A stretch of 43,326 nucleotides of DNA from Acidimicrobiia bacterium. GTDB taxonomy: Bacteria; Actinomycetota; Acidimicrobiia; Acidimicrobiales; Aldehydirespiratoraceae. The position numbers and the translations under genes were made by a program. The stretch is from positions 1 to 43,326 of the forward strand of contig JAJEDD010000010.1 in assembly GCA_022821685.1 (NCBI GenBank). Direction: 5' to 3'. The notes under the pieces are model-generated. The model was not told the origin of the DNA, did not search any database, and saw nothing but the letters and a program-made list of their open reading frames with translations. Positions 24,121 through 32,147 of the stretch are shown in pieces; positions within the stretch are counted from its first letter, which is position 1, and each line of letters opens with the position of its first letter.

Positions 24121-25406
24121 CTAGGTGGCGGCGAAGAGCGGTGGGGCTTGGGGATTGGTGGGCTGGCGGCGTTTGTGGGGGCCGCCGCGGCTAGTGGTGT
24201 TGGGTGGGCTGTTGTTTGGGGGTGGGTCTGGGGCTCGGGCGGGTCCGTAGCGGATGCGTTCGGGGGGTTTGATGGTGTGCGTGTCGCCGTTGGGCACGAC
24301 TCGCCATCCGTGGTGGTGGACTTTGTCGTGGCAGCCCCAGCACAGCAGCATCAAGTTGTCGATGTCGGTGGGGCCGCCCTGGGACCTGGGCTGGATGTGG
24401 TGGGCCTGGCACACCGCGTAGTGCTCGCCGCAGCCGGCGCAGGCGCCGTAGCGGGCGACCAGCGCGTCCATCTGGGCCTTGGTCGGCCGCGGCAGCGCTG
24501 GGCCTCTCCACAGCGGCACGCCCTTGCTGCTGTACACGATCCCCACTATCGGAGAGTTGCAGAAATGCTCCTCAACCACGCTGGGCGGGATCACCGCGCC
24601 GCCGGCGACCTCCGCGAACGCCTTGTCGCCATCGGGGCTCAGATGCTGCACGATGGCCACATCAGCCGAAGGCGACTTGTTGCTGCGTGTGATCGTGTCC
24701 GCCGCGGTGAGGGTGTCCAGCGCGTCGGCGATGCGCTGGTCGAGGCTCCGCTTGCTGTCGCCGGGTGACTTGAGGTCACAGCGGCGCAGCCGCTCAGCCT
24801 CCACCAAGAACCGTTTGCGCACTTTGGCGCCGGTCACCGGATCCAACTCGCCCCGCAGATGCACCATCCCGTCGTCGCCGTCCCAGAAACTCAGCCTGCG
24901 CCGAGCCCGCAGACGCCGATACCGCGCCTCGCCCCCGTCGTCTTGGCGCTGCGCGACCCAGCGGCCCGTCCACGCGCGAATCGCTCCGGCGACAGCGACG
25001 CAGCCTTCTCGAGCAGATCCCCATCCTGTTGCACCTGCTCCGCGGGAACCTGCTCGCAGGCCCGGGCAAGGGTCTTGGCATTGGCCAACGAGATCTCACC
25101 GTCGGTGACGGCATCGCGCACAGCGGGCATCGACTGCAGCCGCTGCACCGCCTTCAACTGCCCGGCAGCATCCCTTCGAGACAGCCCAGCCGCCTCAGCG
25201 AGAGCCCCCGCGCCGCCGTCTCGGTGGCGCTCACCGGCCGCGACCAACGCAGCCGCATCAGCCTGCAACACCGCCACCTGCGCCGCGAGCGCCTTGGACT
25301 CCGACAACACCCGGCGAGCGTCCACAGTCGAAACAGTCCCCGAATTGACCACACCGATCAACTCCGCCAAACCATCCCGCACCCGCCGAACAACCCTGAA
25401 ATCCAT
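24121..25406 (-). pseudogene. DUF222-HNH endonuclease gene with one frameshift
   Basis: Read from ATG 25406 (MDFRVVRRVRDGLAELIGVV), the DUF222 helical domain runs to SLSPERFARG. Near 24958-24972 the frame must shift (one base lost or two gained), after which RWVAQRQDDGG, RRLSFWDGDDGMVHLRGELD and the HNH core (YGACAGCGEHYAVCQAHHIQ, PRSQGGPTDIDNLMLLCWGC) follow in the new frame. Both halves are well preserved, so this is a recent mutation, a sequencing error, or programmed shifting. DUF222-HNH proteins are abundant in actinobacteria and behave like mobile nucleases. It ends with a Pro/Asn-rich tail, convergent with the McrC-like gene. Confidence 0.8.
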
Positions 25407-25692
25407 GCACACAGCATGTCATAGGGGTATGACAGCCATGATGGTGGGGGCAGTGGTCGGGGCTCGGATCTGACCCAGAGTGTGACTGGCCTTGTGCCTC
25501 TCCGTTGATCTGTCGATGCGGCGTCCCGGCTGTTGGAGCGCACCGACCGATCGGATAGACGTATCCCAATGGGGGGTCTTGGGCAGACCAACCTGGCCGT
25601 CCTGTCCGCCGTCCCGATCGGAAGTGCCGACCCCACTGGCTAGCAAGGAAGGCAGGGGATACGCCAAGCGCTTCCGCTTGGTCGGAGACTGA
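25407..25692. other. Intergenic region, no gene seen
   Basis: This stretch has no ORF with a recognisable family, no repeat copy and no convincing hairpin. It holds the upstream region of the DUF222-HNH gene (toward 25406) and the downstream end of the membrane protein gene. Composition is less GC-biased than the flanks, as in the preceding insert, so it may be the right boundary of transferred DNA. Confidence 0.5.
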
Positions 25693-26184
25693 TCAAGCTG
25701 GCGGGCGGGTTAGGCGGCCGGTGGCTCGGAACGTCTCGCGGCGCTGAGGGTCATTGAGGCCGAAGCGGCGGGCGGTCCAGGCCAGGCCCGCGATGCCGAG
25801 GAGTTCGAGGACGATCAGCGCAGCCAGGGGCCGGTCGTACTCGGGGGGAACTCCGTGGCCCACTCCCCCGCTGCCTCCGACCGGCCACCAGAACAGCGCG
25901 GTGCGCGACCAGGCGCCGCTGACTACCAGGAACACCAGCAGTCCGATGGGCAGCCCGATCCAGCGCCGTCGCCTCAGCCGTCGGCCTCGGCCCGCGGTCG
26001 CCACCATCACCGCGGTAAGCGCCGCCACGCTGCCGGCCAGCGTGTGCAGCACCCAGGGCGAGCCGGTCAGGTTCTCAACTAGAGGCAGAACCGAGCCCCC
26101 GGCCACAACGCGGTAGTCGACACCGCTGCTGCCGAAGACCAGGGCCACAACCACCACCGCACAGGCCGCGAACCACACGAACAT
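25693..26184 (-). CDS. Membrane protein, four predicted spans, unknown function
   Basis: 163 residues from ATG 26184 (MFVWFAACAVVVVALVFG); the frame is open further upstream but only through an 18-bp minisatellite. Hydrophobic segments: AACAVVVVALVFGS, VLHTLAGSVAALTAVMVATA, WIGLPIGLLVFLVVSGAW and LAALIVLELLGIAGLAW. A basic RGRRLRRRRW loop suggests a cytoplasmic side. I do not recognise the family. It lies downstream of the zinc-ribbon gene on the same strand with 160 bp between. Confidence 0.65.
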   Translation of the reverse strand: MFVWFAACAVVVVALVFGSSGVDYRVVAGGSVLPLVENLTGSPWVLHTLAGSVAALTAVMVATAGRGRRLRRRRWIGLPIGLLVFLVVSGAWSRTALFWWPVGGSGGVGHGVPPEYDRPLAALIVLELLGIAGLAWTARRFGLNDPQRRETFRATGRLTRPPA

Positions 26185-26218
26185 GATCTTCAGTCCCCGC
26201 AGTGCACAGCGTCGCGGC

Positions 26219-26336
26219 AGTGCGGAGCCCTCCGCCGGCGCCGAACATTCTGCCAGTGCCGAACGTTCCGCCAACCCCGCGCAGCGCGCCGGTATCGAAC
26301 GTTCCAGCAGCGCCGAGCGTTGCGCCGGTGGTGTTT
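26219..26336. repeat. Degenerate 18-bp minisatellite
   Basis: Units like CCGAACGTTCCGCCAGTG occur at 26241, 26259, 26295 and 26313 (18-bp steps, one gap of 36). They would encode AERSA-type hexapeptides on the minus strand if the downstream ORF started early. Mutual identity is moderate, so this is an old or fast-changing array. Confidence 0.65.
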
Positions 26337-26343
26337 GCTCACT

Positions 26344-27099
26344 TCAGCGCAGGACTAGCCGCCCGCACTCGGCGCAGCCCAGCACTTCTCCTTCGGTGCA
26401 GCGCTTGATGCGGGCCACCTCGACTGCGGGCATCTGTTGGGGGCACCCGCAGCCCGAGGACGGATCGAAAGTCACCGCCGTGCTCGGGCCGAACGTCTGG
26501 CGCAGCCGCTCGTAGTCGGCCACCGCCGACGCCTCGATGCGGGCCGCTACCTCGCTCCTCGTCGCTGTGAGCGTCGCGAGCTGCTCGTCGATGGCCGCCT
26601 CCTCGGCCTCCAGCTCGGCCTCCAGCACCGTCACCCTCTCGTCACCGGCGGCGTGCTGCTCCTCGAGAGCCTCGGCCTGCCCGCTCAACTCCTCGGCCTC
26701 CAACAGAGCCTCGATGGCCCGCTCCTCCAACACACCCTGGCGCGAGCGCAGCCCGGCGATCTCGTCCTGCAGGGCTTGGAGGTCTCGGATGGCGGTCAAC
26801 TCGCCGGAGTACAGCCGGTTGTCATCCACGTCGGCTTTGGCCTCGATGATGGCGGCCTCGTCCTCCAGGCGCTTCTGGCGGGTGAGCACCTCGACACGCT
26901 GCAGGGCCACCTTGTCGATCTGCTGCTGCCGCTCGCGCTGCTCGGACTGGACCGTCTCCAGTTCCCGACGCAACTGCAGGGTGGCCCGCCGATGCTGGAG
27001 CTGCTCCGTGGAAGTGTCGATCTCTTGGATCTCCAGCAGCGGGTGAGCTTGCTCCTGGTCGCCAGGAGCCTCGCCTTCCCGCGAGTCGGCTTCGGGCAC
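26344..27099 (-). CDS. Coiled-coil protein with C4-type zinc ribbon (DUF164/CT398-like)
   Basis: 251 residues from GTG 27099. Residues about 20-200 form a long antiparallel coiled coil (LLEIQEIDTSTEQLQHRRAT, EAKADVDDNRLYSGELTAIR, RDLQALQDEIAGLRSRQ). The C-terminus has a zinc ribbon: CGCPQQMP ... CTEGEVLGCAECGRLVL, with the paired cysteines. The family is nearly universal in actinobacteria and is proposed to bridge partner proteins; no enzymatic role is known. It is usually next to a Nif3-like gene, absent here. Confidence 0.88.
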   Translation of the reverse strand: MPEADSREGEAPGDQEQAHPLLEIQEIDTSTEQLQHRRATLQLRRELETVQSEQRERQQQIDKVALQRVEVLTRQKRLEDEAAIIEAKADVDDNRLYSGELTAIRDLQALQDEIAGLRSRQGVLEERAIEALLEAEELSGQAEALEEQHAAGDERVTVLEAELEAEEAAIDEQLATLTATRSEVAARIEASAVADYERLRQTFGPSTAVTFDPSSGCGCPQQMPAVEVARIKRCTEGEVLGCAECGRLVLR

Positions 27100-27106
27100 G
27101 GCGAGA

Positions 27107-27310
27107 CACTAAGAGCGTGCGCGGGTTGGTACAAGCCCATCGCGCCGCAGTGGAATCAACCCCGCTCTTGTTCGCTTCGCTCACGGGCCGCCCAAACCCG
27201 ACAATGCAGCCCACGGCCTCGCTGCGCCTTGCCTGGATTGCCAGCGGGGTCGATCCATCCGCTCGGCCTCTGCGAGTGCACGCGGATTGATGGCAAGCCT
27301 CTCGCCGCGC
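27107..27310 (-). repeat. Dispersed ~150-bp repeat, copy 8, in a divergent intergenic region
   Basis: Reverse copy with GCCCATCGCGCCGCAGTGG, CCGCTCTTGTTCGCTTCGCT, CACGGGCCGCCCAAACCC, CAGCCCACGGCCTCGCTG and ATCCGCTCGGCCTCTGCG (to about 27272), followed by a 21-base stretch (27285-27305) identical to 6787-6807. It lies between two divergent genes, so it is not restricted to gene ends. Confidence 0.85.
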
Positions 27311-27333
27311 GGTGAGTATGCGACGATGGCGCA

Positions 27334-28359
27334 ATGACCTCTGTGGGAATCGTGGGTGCAGGCCGGGCCGCCACCCTTCACGCCGAGGCCGTGCGGGCCA
27401 CCAGGGGTGTGCGCCTCGCCGGGGTGGCGGCGCGGTCGACCGACTCGCCGCGGGCGACGGCTCTGGCGGCTGCGCTGGATTGTCCGGTGCTAACGATACG
27501 AGAGCTGAGCCGCGCCTGCGATGTGGCTGTGGTCGCCACTCCGCCGGCTGATCGAATCGAAGCGCTGGTCGAGCTGACCTCATCGCGGAGGATTGGGGCC
27601 GTGCTGGTCGAGTCGCCCGCGGCCACCACCCTCGACGGTGTCACAGCCCTCGAATCGTCGTTCGCGGGTCGTCCGATCATGGCGGGGACGAACCTGCTGC
27701 ACGCTCCGGCCGTGCGCCGGATGCTGGGTGCGGTCGCTGCCATGGACCCGCACCACCTGGCGTTGCGGCTGGCCGTGCCCGCCCCGGCCCGCGGTCCACA
27801 ATCCGGACGCGTCTTCGGGGGTGGCGTGACCATGGATCCCGCCTCCGGCTTCTGGCCAGTCGTGATGGCGGCTCTGGGATCCGCCGTTGAGTCGGTGGCT
27901 GCGCATCGACTCGACACGGTCGACGGGCTCGACCGGGCCGCCGAGGTGGTGCTGCGCGCCTCGGGCGGACGGTCGGCGCGGGCCGACCTGAGCTGGGGCG
28001 CGGCCGTGGCGGAGGCATCTGTTGAGGCTGCCGATGCGGCCCATGTGGCCCGGGTGGATGTGTGGCCCGTGCCCAGAGTCGAGATCGACGGCGCTTCGGT
28101 TGATGCGGGAGTGGGTCAGCCCTCGGCATCACAGCACCCGCTGGTTGCGCTGGGGTTCACAGCCCAGATCGAGCGGCTCGTCCGAGTCGGCAACGGAGAG
28201 GCTGCGCCCTGGCCCGACTTGGCCGCCGCCTCAGCGGCTCTGACCGTGACGGTTGCGGCTGCGCTGTCGGCGAAGCACGGCGGTGCCGCAGTCAGCGTCT
28301 CCGAGGTTCCCCACCACCTCTCCCCGTTCGAGATTCTGAGAGGGCACGCCAATGGGTGA
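27334..28359 (+). CDS. Gfo/Idh/MocA-like oxidoreductase, catalytic lysine motif altered
   Basis: 341 residues. The N-terminal Rossmann fold is clear (GIVGAGRAATLHAEAVRA, with LAGVAARSTD and DVAVVATPPADRIEAL). In most family members an EKP motif follows, giving the catalytic lysine; here it reads VESPAA (E93-S94-P95), so the lysine is missing. The C-terminal half (SGFWPVVMAALGSAVESVAA) is alpha/beta and fits the family only loosely. A sugar or inositol dehydrogenase-like origin is likely, but the change suggests a different chemistry or a non-catalytic role. Start ATG 27334. Confidence 0.68.
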   Translation: MTSVGIVGAGRAATLHAEAVRATRGVRLAGVAARSTDSPRATALAAALDCPVLTIRELSRACDVAVVATPPADRIEALVELTSSRRIGAVLVESPAATTLDGVTALESSFAGRPIMAGTNLLHAPAVRRMLGAVAAMDPHHLALRLAVPAPARGPQSGRVFGGGVTMDPASGFWPVVMAALGSAVESVAAHRLDTVDGLDRAAEVVLRASGGRSARADLSWGAAVAEASVEAADAAHVARVDVWPVPRVEIDGASVDAGVGQPSASQHPLVALGFTAQIERLVRVGNGEAAPWPDLAAASAALTVTVAAALSAKHGGAAVSVSEVPHHLSPFEILRGHANG

Positions 28360-28487
28360 GAGCCGGTCGCGTCGCAGCGAGGTCATTCCCACTCTTGTTC
28401 GCTGCGCTCACGGGCCGCCCAAACCCCAGCATCACAGGCACGGCCTCACCCGCATGGACCAGAATCGCTCACCCACTCGCTCGGCCT
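28356..28487 (-). repeat. Dispersed ~150-bp repeat, copy 9
   Basis: Reverse copy that begins at the stop of the Gfo/Idh-like gene: GAGAGCCGGTCGCGTCGCAG, CATTCCCACTCTTGTTCGCT, CACGGGCCGCCCAAACCCC, AGGCACGGCCTCACCCGC and CACCCACTCGCTCGGCCTT. It fills the convergent gap before the nucleotidase gene. Confidence 0.88.
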
Positions 28488-28541
28488 TCAGCGCAGCCCG
28501 CCGCTGACTCAACCCCCACGAGAACCCCCGACGCGATGCGC

Positions 28542-29225
28542 TCAGTCTTCGGCTTCGGTCTGCTCGAGCGCGGCTGCTGAGCGGCGCACGGCCAGGCGGT
28601 CCTTTCCCGCGTCCATGCCGGGGAGTTGGGGCTGCACGCCCGCCGCGCCCCGCCAGGCGGTGAAGCGCTCCATCACCAAGGACTCGACCTGCGCCCAATT
28701 GCGGGCTCGTGGGTCGGCCGCGTCGCGGTTGTAGGGCTGGTCGAACACGATCACGTCGTTGCCGCTCAACCTGAGCGCGGCGATGTTGTGGGGGGCGTCG
28801 TCCACGTAGCAGTCGGCCTCCACCTCGGGCTTGTGGCCCAAGAAGCAGATGTCGCGATAGGGGATGCGCTCGGCGTCGAGCCACTGCACGGTGTCGGCGA
28901 CCGCCTCGGCGTGGCCCCAGTTGACGTAGAGCCGGTGGGTGATCACCCGGATCCACACTCCCGCGTCGGACAGTCGCCACAGGGCCTCGGCCGCGCCCTC
29001 GATGGCAGGCAGCCGGGCCAGGAACCGGTGTTCGCTGACCGCGGAGCCGTGGTACTGCTCAAACTCGCCGGGGCCGATTCCCCACTCCCGGAAGTCGTAG
29101 GACCGCTCCTCGGGCAGCGAGGCCGGGTCGATGCCCCGCAGTTCGGCGATGAACTGGGCGAACCCCGCGGTGTAGTCGGCCACGACCCCGTCGAGGTCCA
29201 CGCCGAACACGAACCGGTCGCTCAC
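28542..29225 (-). CDS. HAD-family 5'-nucleotidase, NT5C type
   Basis: 227 residues from GTG 29225. HAD motif I is FGVDLDGVVADY (D10 nucleophile, D12), motif II VITHR, motif III region GHKPEVEADCYVDDAPHN with the acidic pair. The insertion between motifs I and II (SYDFREWGI, FEQYHGSAV) matches the cytosolic 5'(3')-deoxyribonucleotidase (NT5C) group. It would dephosphorylate nucleoside monophosphates. The C-terminal 35 residues are extra and polar. A gene for a Dyp-type peroxidase lies upstream on the same strand, 75 bp away. Confidence 0.82.
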   Translation of the reverse strand: MSDRFVFGVDLDGVVADYTAGFAQFIAELRGIDPASLPEERSYDFREWGIGPGEFEQYHGSAVSEHRFLARLPAIEGAAEALWRLSDAGVWIRVITHRLYVNWGHAEAVADTVQWLDAERIPYRDICFLGHKPEVEADCYVDDAPHNIAALRLSGNDVIVFDQPYNRDAADPRARNWAQVESLVMERFTAWRGAAGVQPQLPGMDAGKDRLAVRRSAAALEQTEAED

Positions 29226-29300
29226 AGCTCAGTGCGCGCCCCAGCGCGAACCGCCGTCAAGCCGCGGCGCGCGGCATCGGCCTCGCTGCTTCGACCTGAT

Positions 29301-30215
29301 CTAGGCCAGGGCCGCGTCGAGTGCCTCCACCGACGGTGCGAAATAGAACGATCCCGAAGCCGGCGTGGAGTAGTGGGTGATGGCGTCGGGCTCCTGGCCG
29401 TTGATGCCGTACATGGCGTCCATGCGCTCGCGCATCGGGGCCTGGGTCTTGCAGAACCCCATGAAGTACAGCCCGACGGTGCCGTCGTGGAAGGCGTAGG
29501 GGGTAGAGCGCCGCACCATCTCGCCCCGCTTGGGGGTGGACTCGTCGGCGGTAGCGCCCTCACGCAGTTCCACATGGGACAGGTGCGAGGTCGGCACCTG
29601 CACGTCGAGCTTGACCGAGTCGGCCTTGGTGCGGCCGAAGGTGTTCTCTTCCTCATCCAGCGACAGCGAGGCCCAGTAGTCCATGTCGTGCACCCAGCGC
29701 TGGGCGATACAGAACGAGCCGCCCGCGCCCGGCTGGCCGTCATCGATGATGGCCCGGTCGTGCTGATCCTCTGGCTCGGGGTTGCCGGTGCCGTCGATGT
29801 GGCCGGTGAGGTCGAGGCTGTTCTTGTAGATGAACGTCGGCGTCTCGCGGGCCACCGACATGTGCCCGGCCACGGCGCGCCGGAACGTGTGCTGGACCTC
29901 CCAGATCAGGTCCTTCTCATCGTCGTGGACCCAGATGAGCAGCTCCTCCTGGGTGCCCTTGGCCACCCGGGTGCCGTCGGGCGACGTGTAGCCGGGGTAG
30001 GGCTGGAAGTCCTCGCCGGTCTCGATGCCGAGATCTGCGGCCAGCGTCGGGCCCAGCAGGATGCAGAGGTTCACGCCCTGAGCCTCGGCGTCGGCCCGGC
30101 AGTCGCTCAGCGCCTGGCGGATCACATCAAGGTCGGCACCGTCGACCCGGCTCATGTGGGTGTACCACTGGTATTTCTCCAAATCGGTGAGAATCGCTGC
30201 CTGAGGTGTTGGCAT
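29301..30215 (-). CDS. Dyp-type heme peroxidase
   Basis: 304 residues from ATG 30215, 7 nt after GAGAGGA. The GXXDG motif is GHIDGTGNPEPED with the distal Asp, the proximal heme histidine is in SHLSHVEL, and the distal arginine in RRSTPYAFHDG. Residues near the C-terminus (GLYFMGFCKTQAPMRERMDA) are typical. No Tat or Sec signal is visible, so it is cytoplasmic or packaged in an encapsulin; no encapsulin gene is in the window. The family oxidises dyes and other compounds with H2O2; the natural substrate is unknown. Confidence 0.9.
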   Translation of the reverse strand: MPTPQAAILTDLEKYQWYTHMSRVDGADLDVIRQALSDCRADAEAQGVNLCILLGPTLAADLGIETGEDFQPYPGYTSPDGTRVAKGTQEELLIWVHDDEKDLIWEVQHTFRRAVAGHMSVARETPTFIYKNSLDLTGHIDGTGNPEPEDQHDRAIIDDGQPGAGGSFCIAQRWVHDMDYWASLSLDEEENTFGRTKADSVKLDVQVPTSHLSHVELREGATADESTPKRGEMVRRSTPYAFHDGTVGLYFMGFCKTQAPMRERMDAMYGINGQEPDAITHYSTPASGSFYFAPSVEALDAALA

Positions 30216-30325
30216 CGGTAGTCCTCTCAAAGGGTTGGGGGCCGGCCGGCGGCCAGCGGTTGACGTCGGCTAGAACCCTAGACCACCGCTACGACAACAA
30301 TGCACGCCGGGCTCGGATTGTTGGC

Positions 30326-30414
30326 GCAAGCACGACCTCACGGGTCACCCGCTCTTGTTCGCTGCGCTCACGGGCCGCCCGAGCCACGGCCTCGCAAGCA
30401 CGACCTCACGGGTC
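30326..30414 (-). repeat. Dispersed repeat, copy 10 (short), bounded by 21-bp direct repeats
   Basis: The half-copy GCTCTTGTTCGCTGCGCTCA ... CACGGGCCGCCCGAGCC ... ACGGCCTCGCAAGC is flanked by identical 21-bp stretches, GCAAGCACGACCTCA plus CGGGTC, at 30326-30346 and 30394-30414, 68 bp apart. The right one contains the stop codon and last residues of the acyl-CoA ligase gene. Confidence 0.85.
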
Positions 30415-31956
30415 GCGCAGCTCGCGGCGCAGGATCTTGCCGGAGGCGCTCTTGGGGATGGCGTCGAGCACTTCGAGGGCCCGCACCTGCTTGTAGCCGG
30501 CCAGGTGGGCGGCCACATGGTCTTGAAGGTCGGCGAGGGTGGGGGCCTCGGCGCCGGGCACCAGCGCGATGAAGGCCTTGGGCAGCTCGCCCGCCTCCTC
30601 GTCGGGGACACCGATCACGGCCGCGTCGGCCACCGCCGGGTGGGTGACCAGCACCGCCTCCAGCTCGGCGGGGGGCACCTGGAACCCCTTGTACTTGATG
30701 AGCTCCTTGATGCGGTCGACGATCGACACATGGTGCTCGTCGTCGACGACGGCCACATCGCCGGTGTGCAGCCAGCCGTCAGAGTCGAGGGTCTCGGCGG
30801 TGGCGGACGCATTGTTGAGGTAGCCCTTCATCACCTGCGGTCCCCGCACCAGCAGCTCTCCCCGCTCGCCGACGCCCAGATCGACGCCCGATTCTGGATC
30901 GACGACGCGGATCTCGGTGTTGGAGACGGTCACGCCGCTGGTGCCGGGCCGGAACTGTCCCTCGGGCGTGCAGTGGCTCACCGGGCTCAGCTCGGTCATC
31001 CCGTAGCCCTGGACCACCTCGCAGCCCACCCGGGCCGCGGCCGCCGCGGCCAGGTCGGCCCCCAGCGGCGCCGCCCCCGAGAAGACCTGCTTGAGCGACG
31101 ACAGGTCGAAGTCGTCCACCGCGGGATGCTTGGCCAGCCCCAGCACCATGGGCGGCACCGCGAAGAACCGGGTGATCCGCTGCTGTTGCACCAGCTCCAG
31201 CGCTCGCACCATGTCGAAGCGGGGCATGGTCACCACCCTCACCCCGAAGGCGAGCAGCATGTTCATGAGCACCTGCATGCCGTAGATGTGGAAGAACGGC
31301 AGCACGGCCAGGGCCGCCTCGCCGCCCGAAGGCACGAACGTGTGCTCCATCTGGGCGATGTTGGCGACCAGGTTGCGGTGGGTGAGCATCACCCCCTTGG
31401 GCAGCCCGGTCGTGCCCGAAGAGTACGGCAGCACAACGACGTGATCGGCAAAGTCCACCGGCACCTGCTCTATGGGGTCGCCGAACAGCGGCGCCAGCGG
31501 CACGGCCCCGTCGGCCTCACCCAGCACCGCGATCTGCTCGACGCCGGTGCCCTGCGAGGCCGCTCGGGCCGTGCCCATGAACATCGGCGCGGTCACGATC
31601 CACGAGGCCCCGGCGTCGGCGAGCTGGTGGCGCACCTCGGCGGGGCCGTAGGTGGGGTTGATGGTGGTGACGGTGGCGCCGGCCAGGGCGATGCCGTGGA
31701 ACACGACGGCGTACTCGGGGACGTTGGGGGCGAGGACGGCGATACTGGTGCCGGGACCCACACCCCGTGCCCGCAGGCCGCCGCCGAGGCTGCGCACGGC
31801 GCGCTCGAGCTCCGAGAACGTGTACGACGAATCGGCCCCGTCGGTGATGGCGACCTCGTCGGCATGGGCCGCAGCCGACGCCAGGACGCAGTCGGTTATG
31901 GACTGGTCGGGGATCGCCACGTCGGGCAGCGGGCTGGTGTGGATGATGGTGCTCAC
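30406..31956 (-). CDS. Acyl-CoA/aryl-CoA ligase (4-coumarate-CoA ligase-like)
   Basis: 516 residues from GTG 31956. Adenylate-forming motifs: PYSSGTTGLPKG (177-188), YGMTELSPVSHCTPEG, GWLHTGDVAVVDD, DRIKELIKYKGFQVPPAELE and the C-terminal lysine in PKSASGKILRREL (K507). It activates a carboxylic acid with ATP and couples it to CoA. Overall it follows the 4CL family, and short to medium chain or aromatic acids are likely; the acid-binding pocket (FHIYG, SGAAPLGADL) does not settle the substrate. The gene ends with LRDP followed by TGA within a repeat copy. Confidence 0.87.
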   Translation of the reverse strand: MSTIIHTSPLPDVAIPDQSITDCVLASAAAHADEVAITDGADSSYTFSELERAVRSLGGGLRARGVGPGTSIAVLAPNVPEYAVVFHGIALAGATVTTINPTYGPAEVRHQLADAGASWIVTAPMFMGTARAASQGTGVEQIAVLGEADGAVPLAPLFGDPIEQVPVDFADHVVVLPYSSGTTGLPKGVMLTHRNLVANIAQMEHTFVPSGGEAALAVLPFFHIYGMQVLMNMLLAFGVRVVTMPRFDMVRALELVQQQRITRFFAVPPMVLGLAKHPAVDDFDLSSLKQVFSGAAPLGADLAAAAAARVGCEVVQGYGMTELSPVSHCTPEGQFRPGTSGVTVSNTEIRVVDPESGVDLGVGERGELLVRGPQVMKGYLNNASATAETLDSDGWLHTGDVAVVDDEHHVSIVDRIKELIKYKGFQVPPAELEAVLVTHPAVADAAVIGVPDEEAGELPKAFIALVPGAEAPTLADLQDHVAAHLAGYKQVRALEVLDAIPKSASGKILRRELRDP

Positions 31957-32020
31957 CGGCGGTCCCTCAGGGTTCGTCGTTGCTGGGCGCGCAGGCTATC
32001 CGACCCCCATGACACCGACC

Positions 32021-32128
32021 GGAGGCTGAGCGGGTGGACGGGGCCGTGAGCTGTGCTGCTGGGGTCTTGGGCGGCCCGTGACAGAGCGAAGCAAACAAGA
32101 GTGGGAATGAACCGGCTGGGCGCGCGAG
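32021..32128 (+). repeat. Dispersed repeat, copy 11
   Basis: Forward, divergent copy: CGGAGGCTGAGCGGGTGGAC, GGGGCCGTGAGCTGT, TGGGCGGCCCGTGA, CAAACAAGAGTGGGAATGA. It has lost the middle CGAATCCGGCCCATA segment. It sits between the divergent ligase and transhydrogenase genes, just upstream of the transhydrogenase -10. Confidence 0.8.
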
Positions 32129-32132
32129 GCGC

Positions 32133-32138
32133 TAGCCT
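32133..32138 (+). promoter_or_regulatory. -10-like hexamer TAGCCT for the transhydrogenase operon
   Basis: TAGCCT ends 9 nt before GTG 32148; slightly longer than the other leaderless-type spacings, but the same hexamer as at 645 and 19355. Confidence 0.4.
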
Positions 32139-32147
32139 GCTGTATTC

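Noticed and set aside
25358..25667. Overlapping minus-strand open frames between the DUF222 gene and the membrane protein
   Set aside because: No family resemblance, no ribosome binding site, and no consistent codon bias.
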